In this document: piece after piece, positions 55,690-64,000 of the stretch
Position numbering within the stretch: position 1 is the first letter of the stretch
How the letters are laid out: the number at the start of each line of letters is the position of its first letter
DNA from: Geotrypetes seraphini
Lineage: Eukaryota; Chordata; Amphibia; Gymnophiona; Dermophiidae
Direction of reading: 5' to 3'
DNA: 64,000 nucleotides
Assembly (NCBI RefSeq): GCF_902459505.1
Contig: NC_047096.1
Span: 3,410,001-3,474,000 of the forward strand
The notes under the pieces: model-generated
The model's database searches: none
Told to the model about the DNA's origin: nothing
Seen by the model: the letters and a program-made list of their open reading frames with translations, nothing else
Made by a program: the position numbers and the translations under genes

Positions 55690-56010
55690 GTTAGAGGATG
55701 TCAACTTAAAAAAACATCATCCAAATCTTTTTTCATAACAAGCAGCATTATAGGGTCAGAATTTAGAACAATTGCTTTTGCTTACTGACACTTATGGGGA
55801 ATTTAGCAGATATCGAAAAACATATTTGTTTTCGAAGTATTTAGGCAGCTAATTCGTAAAAATTTTATTATGCACTCTTTTCATCATTTTAGTGTCTCTA
55901 ATTATTGGCTTTTAACTTTTTAAATTTATTGCAATTTTTTTTATTATTGTAAACCGCATAGAACTTTATGGCCTTGCGGTATATAAATTGATTCTTATTC
56001 TTCTTAAGGG
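55690..56010 (+). mobile_element. LINE 3' end
   Basis: Ends TGTAAACCGCATAGAAC and TATATAAATTGATTCTTATT, like other L2/CR1-group tails here. Confidence 0.55.
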
Positions 56011-56930
56011 TTGGCGCTTCATTTTGTGCATCACCCAATAACATCTGGAAGTGCTCATTTTAATATTAATGATGAATTCAGACGCAGTCTGTCTCCATCA
56101 CCTCTACTGGGGGCCACTTCCACATATTTATCAGCCTTCGATTACTCCTCTTCACTTCATCCTATGTCCTTTTTATTCCGGAGCTTCCTTTCAATTGAGA
56201 CTCGGCCACATATGCCACATAGGTATTTAAACGTCTCCCGATCTCCTCTCTCCCGCCCTTCCTCCAAAGTATACATCTCGAAGTCTGTCCTCCTAAGCCT
56301 TATGACGAAGCCCACACACGCCTTCCTCTGGACTGACCTTTTGAGGGTGGGGTCTCCAGAATTGCACACAATATTCTAAATGAGGTCTCACTACAGGGGC
56401 ATCAATGCCTCCTTTTTCCTACTGGCTATACCTCTCCCTATGCACCCTTCAGTGCCCAGGGCGCAGTCTTCCTTGGGGCACTGGCACCCCTCCTGCTCAC
56501 CGCCCACCCCTTCCCACTCCTCCCCCTTCCCTTCCTCCCCATACCTTTTTTTATTTCGGCGCAAGCAGCCATAACTTGCTGCTTGCGTCGGCTTCAGCGC
56601 TCCTTTGAAGTGACGTCAGAGAGAGCGCTGAAACCGACGTGGGCAGCACCGAAGTTAAAAAGGTACCGGGAAAGGGGTGGACATGCACAGCAGGGGGGGG
56701 GCTGGGCACTACCACCCTAGGTGTCACTCACTGGCATCCTTCTAGCTTTCGCCGTCACCTTTTCAACCTGTTTGGCCACCTTAAGACCATCACATCCAAT
56801 GCACAAAAGTTGTTCGCCCCCTAAACTGTACCTTTAACCCCCCCCCCCCCTCCATCTACCAGTGCATCTAATGAGAGGCCCACCCGCCAGGCTTTTTTCT
56901 CTGGGGTACATAAATTAGATCTTTAAATGC
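56010..56930 (-). mobile_element. CR1-group LINE fragment with an insertion
   Basis: Antisense CR1 text (CAGAATTGCACACAATATTC, ATGAGGTCTCACTACAGGGG) breaks at about 56,445 and resumes at about 56,728 (CATCCTTCTAGCTTTCGCCG). The intervening 280 bp are an unrelated GC-rich element. Confidence 0.6.
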
Positions 56931-57137
56931 TTTAGGATTTCAGTGGCCACCTTTTGGCCCAACTCCATCCTGTTGAGATCTTTTGGAAGCTGCCGCTCTC
57001 TCACCTCCAGATTTGTGACTATGCATCATTGCAGTGATGGGCAGCAGCAGCCATAAGCAACCCCCCCACCCCCCAAAGCAAGCTCTGCCTTCCATCCAGG
57101 CTCCAGTTCCAAAGCGATCAGCCCTCCCTAGACTCAC

Positions 57138-57480
57138 CTGGCCCCAGCCCTTCCTATTGCAATCCGAATCCCCAGCAGCTCCGGGTGCAAATCCAGCCCT
57201 CCCCAAGGCTGCTCCGGACTAACCCGGAATTCCTCCCGATCGGGGGCGGCCAACTCACCCACCTGCGGCGCTGCCTTCCGCTACAATGCCGCCCTCGGCC
57301 AATGGCGCCGCCGCCTCTCATTGGCCCGCCCAGAACAAACCTGGGCGGGCCCGCAGGAGGGGCCGCGACGGCTCCGCCCCCTCTGCTGGCGCGCTCCAGG
57401 GTTCTCGGCTGCTGGTGTCGCTCGGGGGCAACGGGGCTGTAGCTGGGGCGCAGAAGAGGAAGGGAACTATTGCCAGGAGG
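57138..57480 (-). promoter_or_regulatory. SLC41A1: SLC41A1 CpG-island promoter with probable non-coding exon 1
   Basis: Human SLC41A1 has a non-coding first exon. Here a CAG/GTGAGTC donor on the minus strand ends such an exon at 57,138. Just upstream are a GC box (near 57,242) and two CCAAT boxes in opposite orientation (57,299-57,303 plus; 57,320-57,324 minus), within a CpG-dense stretch. A second possible donor lies near 57,252. The assignment is inferred from position, and the 5.4 kb intron to the coding start is unverified. Confidence 0.5.
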
Positions 57481-57689
57481 GCCCCCCCTCTAAGATTAGA
57501 AAAAAGGAGAGCAAAACGTTCAATGTTGATGTGGAAAGAGCAGCTTTAACAGCTAAACCGTCTCCGTGTTGCCATCTATTGGCAAATTATCCACTTAAGC
57601 TACTAATTCAAAGCTTCCAGTTACATAAGAAGAGCCCAGGTCCCCAGCACCTGGCCAAAACTCAAGGTGTAGCAATATTCCATGCTACC

Positions 57690-58235
57690 ATGGCTTTCTC
57701 AATAACAGACTATGGACTTTTCCTCCAGGAACATGTCCAAACCTTTCTTAAAACCAGCTACATTATCCGCTCTTACCACAACCTCTGGCAACGCATTCCA
57801 GAGCTTAACTATTCTCTGAGTGCAAAAAAATTTCCTCCAATTGGTTTTAAAAGTATTTCCCTATAACTTCATCGAGTGTCCCCTAGTCTTTGTCATTTTT
57901 GACGGAGTGAAAAATTGATCCACTTCCATCCGTTCTATTCCACTCAGGATTTTCTAGACTTCAGTCCTATCTTCCCCTCAGCCGTCTCTTTTCCAAGCTG
58001 AAGAGCCCTCACCGTTTTAGTCTTTCCTCATACGAGAGGAGTCCCATCCCCTTTACCATCTTGGTCGCTCTTCTTTGAACCTTTTCGAGTGCTGCTATAT
58101 CTTTCTTGAGATAAGGAGACCAGAATTGAGGTGCACCATGGAGTGATACAGGGGCATTATAATATCTTTAGTCTTGTTAACCATCCCTTTTTAAACAATT
58201 CCTAGCATCCTGTTTGCTTTATTGTCCACCGCCAC
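57690..58235 (-). mobile_element. CR1 LINE 3' end
   Basis: Antisense CR1 from the tail (ACTATGGACTTTTCCTCCAG) through the C-terminus of ORF2 (57,740-58,230). Broken. Confidence 0.8.
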
Positions 58236-58799
58236 ACATTGGGCGGAAGGATGGAAGGCTGGGGAGAGAGGGAGAGACACTAGATGGAAGAGGGGAGATG
58301 CTGGATGGATAGGGGAAGAGGAAGTTAGTGAAAGGCTGGATAATAAGAGGTAGGGGCCTAGGGGAGACCAAGGGGAGCGAAAGATAAAAAGCTGTACATG
58401 GACAAAGTATTGGAGCAGTGTTGAGCATTTAGAAACCTCTACCACAGCTTAGTAAAAGAGGGCCTAGAGGCAGCTAAATCAATTGAAGAAAACAGAAAGA
58501 GAAAGGAGACGAGAAAAATGACAAATGCTCAGGAAAGCCTGGCAAGAAAGTTAAGAGGATGAAAAGCAGAAAGTGGAGATTGGTGCTATCAGTCCAGCCT
58601 TTTCTGTTGGCCTCTGGGACATGACGTCAACCGGACTCTGGAATGTTGATGCACAGAATCCACATACATTAAGCATTCAGCCAGACTGGATTGTTTATCA
58701 AGAAAGACAGATTCCATCTACCATTCCTGTAGGTGTCACGCCTTCCTTATCAATTAAGCTAACCATTGTTTCAAACAGTTTATAAATTACTAGGCTGCT

Positions 58800-59275
58800 G
58801 TCTGTGTGTTTTTCTGTCTCTGTCTCTCTCTCCTCTTGACCGCTGTTTGTGTGTCTTTCTGTCTCTCTCTCTCTCTCGTTGGCTGCTGTCTGTCTGTCTT
58901 TCTGTCTCTCGTTGGCCGCTGTCTGTCTTTCTGTCTCTCTCTCTCTCTCTCTCTCTCTCGTTGGCCGCTGTCTGTCTTTCTGTCTCTCTCTCCCCTTGGC
59001 CACTGCTTGTGTGTCTTTCTGTCTCTGTCTCTCTCTCTCTCGTTGGCCACTGTCTGTGTGTCTTTCTGCCTCTCTCTCTCGTTGGCCGCTGTCTGTCTGT
59101 CTTTCTGTCTCTCTCTCTCGCCTGCTGTCTTTCTGTCTCTGTTTCTCTCGTTGGCCGCTGTCTGTCTATCTTTCTGTCTCTCTCTCTCCTTGGCTGCTGT
59201 CTGTCTTTCTATCACTTTCTCTCTCTCTCTCTCCTTAGCTGCTGTCTATATGTCTGTCTGTCTCTTTCTCTCCCT
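58800..59275. repeat. Polypyrimidine array before the VAP-like gene
   Basis: About a dozen copies of a 30-60 bp unit of the form GTTGGCCGCTGTCTGTCTTT then CTGTCTCTCTCTCTC. Open frames of 130-240 codons here are artefacts. Confidence 0.95.
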
Positions 59276-59760
59276 CGCGTTCCCCGCCTGCGCCCCTTCC
59301 TTTGGCTGCTCCCCTTCCTTTGGCTGCCCCCCACCCCACCTCCTCTCTGCAGCAGCGCCACTAGCCTCCAGCGCCATGGCAGCGAGTAAACAAATCCTCA
59401 TCCTCGACCCGCCCAACGAACTGAAATTCAGAGGTAAGGGGTATTGGTTCGCCGCCAGACAGGCAGAGAGCACAGCTCCTGCGAGCTGCAATGGTGCTCT
59501 GACGCAGAGGGGAGAATAGAGGCAGAGGAAAAGGTCGTGCGACCAGGTAGCGGCAGTGGTTGTGGCCTTCCCTCCCCTAGCTCCATAGCTCGGTTGCCGC
59601 TGCCTCCTTCTCTCCCCGATGTCAGCTCCGAACGTGCGCACACGCTTCAAACGTCCACATGCGTGTGCCGCACTCTTTAACATTCTGCCGGCCATGGAGT
59701 TACTGATCACAGAACACGCAGGTAGGAGTGCGCATGCGCGCTTAGGGTTCCTCTTATCCC
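59276..59760 (+). promoter_or_regulatory. Promoter region of the VAP-like gene
   Basis: GC-rich sequence surrounds exon 1. Downstream in intron 1 lies a palindromic NRF1-type site TGCGCATGCGC (59,729-59,739). No TATA box is seen. The immediate upstream sequence is a polypyrimidine array. Confidence 0.5.
59376..59433 (+). CDS. VAP-family (VAMP-associated protein) gene, first coding exon
   Basis: VAPs are ER tail-anchored proteins whose MSP domain binds FFAT motifs at membrane contact sites. This exon starts with a good context (gcgccATGg), reads MAASK then QILILDPPNELKFRG, and ends in phase 1 before a GTAAGG donor. It aligns with the starts of human VAPA (QILVLDPPTDLKFKG) and VAPB (QVLSLEPQHELKFRG), whose first intron lies at the same spot. 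It covers only the first strand of the MSP domain; the rest must lie beyond 64,000, as I found no PFTDVVTTNL-type exon in the window. It matches VAPA in DPP and VAPB in ELKFRG, so it may be a third paralogue. It stands about 2 kb from the SLC41A1 promoter, divergently. PM20D1 holds this place in human. Confidence 0.8.
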
Positions 59761-60264
59761 TTTCTGCCGTCACTGGTGCACTAGTGTAAAGAAGATATTT
59801 TCTGGACTAGCTCAGGGATTGAAGTGTGGGTGGGGCCAAGTGAGAGCAGGGCAGAGCTGAGGGCATGTACTAAAATCTCCCGCTCCAAAATCGGGCTCCT
59901 TGGCAGCTCTGCTCATACTTTTTGCTCAATGGAATTTCTGAACAGTTTTTTCCTTCCTCTCAGGACAGTTGCTAGTAGTGTTTCTTCTGGTCCCATATAT
60001 ATAGAAGAATTAAAATCAGGTACCAGTAGCTTCAATCCCACCCAGGCATCTGCTGCAGTTTGTGGAAACTCCCTTATTTTTCCACATTTACTGGCTTTGC
60101 CGTAGGGGCTTTTTAAAAAAAATATTTTGCATAAGGCCCCTCCATTTGAAATTCTGTCATGAGCAGGAACTCATTTTTCTCCCATTAAAGTTCTATTGTT
60201 ATTTTTTTTCTTACAGGAGTTTCAGTTTTGTTAGGGCAGTGTATGGAGATGAGATGCTTTAGGC

Positions 60265-60462
60265 CAGGGGTGTCCAATCTTTTGGCTTCCCTGGGCCGCC
60301 TTGGCCGAAAAAAAATGTTTCTGGGGCCGCACAAACGCTGCAGCAAGATAGAGGAGGAAGCCGGTAAGACGGTAAACACCTGGGGGCAGTAGGAAAACAC
60401 TGCATCGCCCTCGACCGGGGCCGCACAAAATACTTCACGGGGCCGCAGGTTGGACACCCCTG
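60265..60462. mobile_element. Short hAT-like element
   Basis: Ends CAGGGGTGTCCAATCTTTTG and the inverse GGTTGGACACCCCTG are flanked by perfect CTTTAGGC duplications (60,257-60,264 and 60,463-60,470). It lies in intron 1 of the VAP-like gene. Confidence 0.9.
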
Positions 60463-60489
60463 CTTTAGGCTCTCTCATCACTATCCAGA

Positions 60490-60905
60490 GTTGAAGGTGT
60501 CTAAAGCAGATAAGGCTCTTCGGCCTGGAGATGGCTCAAGGGAGATATGATAGAGGTCTATAAAATACTGGGTGGAGTAGAATCGCTTGTCTGTGTTTTC
60601 CAAAAATACTAAGACTAGGGAGGATGCAATGAACTACTCAGTAGTAGACTTAAAACAAACCAGAGAAAATATTTCTTCACTCAATGAATAATTGAACTCT
60701 GGAATTCATTGCTGGCGAATGTATTGGAAGCAGTTAGCTTAGCAGGGTTTATGTTATTTAGGACTGAGAAATGCTGAAGTAATATGTTACTGTTTGTCCT
60801 TATGAACTGTTGTTTCATGTAATATTATGTATGTTTCTTGTGTTCACCACCTATTTTTTAAGTGGTTTACAAATTTTTAAAATAAATTTTAAATGTTTTA
60901 CTCCT
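60490..60905 (+). mobile_element. CR1 LINE 3' end
   Basis: TATGATAGAGGTCTATAAAA and further ORF2 end words; 5'-truncated. Confidence 0.7.
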
Positions 60906-61505
60906 TGGGATCTTGTCAAGTACTTTGCACCTGGGTTGGCCACTGTTGGAAACAGGATACTGGGCTTGATGGACCTTCAGTCTGGCCCCATATGCCTATT
61001 CTTATGTTCTTGTGTGAGCCAAGTCCAGGACAATGAAGCCATTGTGACATCACTGCTGAGGTTGGCTCTTAGGCATTGGTGGAATGAGGCATTATGACAT
61101 CACAATCTCAGCTCTGGAATGTTGCTACTATTTGGATTTCTGCCAGGTACTTGGGACCTGGGTTGGCCATTGTTGGAAACAGGATACTGGGCTTGATGGA
61201 CCTTCGGTCTGTCCCAGTATGGAAGCTCTTATGTTAGCCAAGTATAGGACAGTCAAGCCATTGTGACATCACTGATGAGGTTGGCTCTCAGGCATTGGTG
61301 GAATGAGGCATTATGACATCACAATCTCAGCTCTGGAATGTTGCTACTCTTTGGGTTTCTACCTGGTACTTGAAACCTGGGTTGGCCACTGTTGGCTTGA
61401 TGAACCTTCGGTCTGTCCCAGTATGACAATTCTTATGTGAGCAAGTAAAGGAGTCAAGCCATTGTGACATCACTGCTGAGGTTGGCTCTTAGGCATTGGT
61501 GGAAT
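60905..61505. repeat. Tandem array, about 200-220 bp unit, about 3 copies
   Basis: ATTGTGACATCACTG recurs at 61,041, 61,260 and 61,461. Each unit includes a CR1 tail (GGTTGGCCACTGTTGG, GGGCTTGATGGACCTTC) joined to the core GGCATTATGACATCACAATC. Confidence 0.9.
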
Positions 61506-62500
61506 TTAGGATGCTAATACAGAGAAGTCACCCATATGGGCAGAGATAAAGCCAAATATAATTCATCAGTAGTACCCCTGCCCAGAGCATTTACTGGATG
61601 CAGTGCTATAGAGACTGACCATCAGACCTTAAGAATCTCACCCTGCAGCTCCTGTTTATTGGAAAGAATGGAACAGCTGTGCACACAGGAAGGGGAAGTG
61701 TGGATGCAAGAAGGAACCAAAATAGCTAAAAGTCAGGAACTACCATATTTATGGGAAAAGGGAGAGGGGATGGGGGAAATGACAGGGACACATTGAATGA
61801 GAACAGGAAAGGCCACCAGAAAGTCAAGTGCAAAAATTTATTACATAATCCTTCCTGCCCCCTCCCACAGAGCAGGATATGAGACCTATGTTCTGGGGGT
61901 ACCGTTAGCCCCTTTTAGACTCTGGTGAGGGACGGGGTGTGTGTGTGTGTGTAATATCTCATGACATAGCTAAAATGTCCAACATACTCATATCACCTGC
62001 TGATGTCCATTTCCTTAACCAGCTGCAAATCTGACCCCTCTCAGCATCGTTTCAAGGCTACAATGAGCAATGTATTCCAAACCCGTGGCCACAGCAGAGT
62101 CAAGGCGAAGGGCGACAGGTCCAGACTTTGGACTCTGCTGAGAGCTGTTTTTCCTCTCAGTATAGATTAGGAGAGGAGCAACACACTTTACAAACTGTAG
62201 AACCTTGTGTGAGAAGTGAGGCCTCGTTTAATTTCTGTACATCACAAAACCTGTGCTCTCTGCCAAGCTGCCTCTGACCCCATCCTGGCAAACAATGCCA
62301 ACCAGGCCTGCACTGCTGAAGAGTGCCAAAACCCCAGAGCTGGCAGTGGCCCAGTCAGTGTTCAGGGTCAGCACACAGGTCAGTTCATTTACGGATACAG
62401 CTCAGGGACTAGAACACCTGCATTGCAGGGCAAATACAGAGATGCTAACAGGTTAGGGCGTGGCCAGCTCAGTGCTATAGAAGCTGAGCTCAGAAAGACC
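61506..62500. other. VAP-like gene intron 1, nothing recognised
   Basis: A short GT run near 61,940 is the only feature named. Confidence 0.4.
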
Positions 62501-62552
62501 AAATCAGTCTACCCTGGGCCAGCCCAGGAAGGAGGCTCGAGGGACTGGTCTC

Positions 62553-62595
62553 CTGAGTCCACCAGTGTGCCGCGGAACAGCGGTTGAAAAACACT
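62553..62595. repeat. Lone hAT-type inverted end
   Basis: GAACAGCGGTTGAAAAACACTG resembles hAT termini and marks where the CR1 below is cut off. No partner end was found. Confidence 0.4.
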
Positions 62596-63180
62596 GCTCT
62601 AACTGACACAAGTCGCTCTGGAGTTCCTCGCTATCCTTCTGCGATCTGATTGCTTGGCATAGCTTTGTGTCGTCTGCAAACTTGATGATCTCACTGGATG
62701 TTCCTTCTTCTAGGTCATTGATGAAAATATTAAATAAGATGGACTCAAGTACCGAGCCATGGGGCACACTGCTAGTCACTTTCTCCCAGTCTGAGAACTT
62801 CCCATTTATGCCCATTCTCTGCTTTCTGTTGTCCAGCCATTTGCCTATCCGTCTTTGTATATCCCCCTCTATTCCATGGCTTTGTAGTTTCCTGAGAAGT
62901 CTTTCATGTGGAACCTTGTCAAACGCTTTCTGGAAGTCCAAGTATATTATGTCCACCGGTTCTCCACTATCAATTTGTTTGTTCACGGTCTCAAAAAATT
63001 GAAGTAAATTCGTGAAACATGATTTCCCTTTCCTGAAGCCATGTTGACTGGCTCTCATCAGGTCGTGTGTATCCAAGTGCTGGACTATGCTACCTTTAAT
63101 TAGTGCTTCAACCATCTTTCCAGGGACAGACATAAGACTCACAGGTCTGTAGTTGCCCTCAAAACTGGCCAGAGGGGAAA
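62596..63180 (-). mobile_element. CR1 LINE reverse transcriptase fragment
   Basis: An uninterrupted frame shows RT blocks PVDIIYLDFQKAFDKVPHE, SVPHGSVLESILFNIFINDL (usual SGVPQGSVLGP altered) and IIKFADDTKL. It is truncated at both ends. The best preserved CR1 protein piece in the window. Confidence 0.9.
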
Positions 63181-63339
63181 ATACCCTTTTGACTTCAAGC
63201 TTGTTAGTCTAGTGCATGCAGACCCTTCTGCCAGACTGGGATAATCTAAGTACAGCTGCGTAGGTTTAGGATGGCCAATGTGTCAACCACAAGTCCTTAC
63301 TCCTCAAGTCCTAAAAAGTTAGGATCCTTGTGCTTATCC

Positions 63340-63460
63340 CGTTCTTAACCTCTCACTCCTCAAAGCTAAAGATCTCCTGTGTTTATCCCGGGTGCAGGAT
63401 ACTGGGCTAGATGAACCCCTGGTCTGTCCCAGTGTGGCTATTCTTCTGTTCTCTCCCGTC
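63340..63460 (+). mobile_element. CR1 LINE tail
   Basis: CAGGATACTGGGCTAGATGA and CCCAGTGTGGCTATTCTTCT are CR1 tail words. Confidence 0.7.
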
Positions 63461-63545
63461 ACTGGGGCTCCTCTCTGTTCCTGACCTTCTTGAATTCTGA
63501 ATAAGGGCACAGGTGGTGAAAACATACAGGGGCTGATATTCAAAG

Positions 63546-63825
63546 TAGAGAATGGCATGGGGACAAATTTTTCCCTATCCCCGTGGGAACTCATTTTCCT
63601 GTTCCATCCCATTGAGTTCTTTTCCTGTCCCTGCCCCATTCCTGTAAGCTCTGCCTTAACAGCACCAGCCTCGGACACTTATGATTTTAAAGTGTTTGAG
63701 GCTTGTGCAGATGAGGAGGGAGCTTGCAGGAATGGGGCAGGGATAGGAAAAGAACTCAATGGGATGGAACAGGAAAATGAGTTCCCACGGGGATAGGGAA
63801 AAATTTGTCCCCGTGCCATTCCTTA
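63546..63825. mobile_element. Foldback MITE with 8-bp target duplication
   Basis: The arms of about 95-100 bp are inverted copies (GGCATGGGGACAAATTTTT; AACTCATTTTCCTGTTCCA and inverses). Perfect ATTCAAAG copies flank it (63,538-63,545 and 63,826-63,833). The ends resemble those of 54,790-55,460. Confidence 0.9.
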
Positions 63826-64000
63826 ATTCAAAGCTAGGAGCTGTGTGGCATTAGGCCTTGAATATTCATTTACTTTAAGCCAGCCATAGAGCCCATAAAA
63901 ATAGGAGACTTTTATGTTGCCCCATTTATGCGCTAAATCTGGTTGCTTAAGGGTTGGATTCTGACCCCAGACCACCACCAACTTAGCTGGCTTTGAGTCA

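Noticed and set aside
57185-57866. A 181-codon frame over the SLC41A1 promoter
   Set aside because: It runs from a CpG island into an antisense CR1, so it is chimeric noise.
58698-59519. Several long open frames (up to 237 codons) with Leu/Ser/Val-rich protein
   Set aside because: They fall in the polypyrimidine array. One extends over the VAP-like exon in another frame.

Overview
The window is nuclear DNA from a tetrapod vertebrate. It holds a conserved gene block buried in repeats. All genes are split by introns with GT-AG junctions, and three of them can be read codon by codon against human orthologues. Gene order on the minus strand (right to left) is SLC41A1, then RAB29, then the start of NUCKS1. 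This is the order and orientation of the human 1q32.1 (PARK16) block. Human PM20D1 would be expected beyond SLC41A1. Instead, the first exon of a VAP-family gene lies there on the plus strand, head to head with SLC41A1. The repeats include CR1 and L2/CR1-like LINEs, tRNA-derived SINEs, many hAT-type and foldback elements, and Penelope-type hammerhead ribozymes. Together they suggest an amphibian, and my best guess is a caecilian. That guess rests on remembered repeat families and is moderate only.

Layout. At 1-12,200 lie NUCKS1 exon 2 (417-466), an 11.2 kb intron full of repeats, and exon 1 (11,638-11,654) inside a CpG island. At 12,200-19,000 there is intergenic repeat sequence. At 19,000-32,640 lies RAB29: five coding exons, 203 codons, and a GC-rich promoter at its right end. 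At 32,640-35,310 there is a short intergenic stretch with a foldback element carrying two hammerhead ribozymes. At 35,310-57,480 lies SLC41A1: a 3' UTR, ten coding exons (510 codons), and a probable non-coding first exon in a CpG island. At 58,800-59,433 a polypyrimidine array leads into exon 1 of the VAP-like gene. At 59,434-64,000 lies its first intron, with CR1 pieces and tandem repeats.

Function. RAB29 is a Rab GTPase of the Golgi and stressed lysosomes that works with LRRK2. SLC41A1 is a plasma-membrane Na+/Mg2+ exchanger. NUCKS1 is a nuclear DNA-binding phosphoprotein. VAP proteins are ER tethers. They are physically linked, but nothing in the sequence shows joint function.

The most unusual content is structural. 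Inverted-repeat DNA is abundant, including a 496-bp nearly perfect palindrome in RAB29 intron 1. There are four hammerhead ribozyme cores with the same architecture. A minisatellite has grown out of a CR1 tail. Two tandem arrays at separate sites share one core. I saw no bacterial genes, CRISPR arrays, rRNA or intact tRNA genes, and no recognisable retroviral gene. Long open frames in the low-complexity arrays are not real genes.
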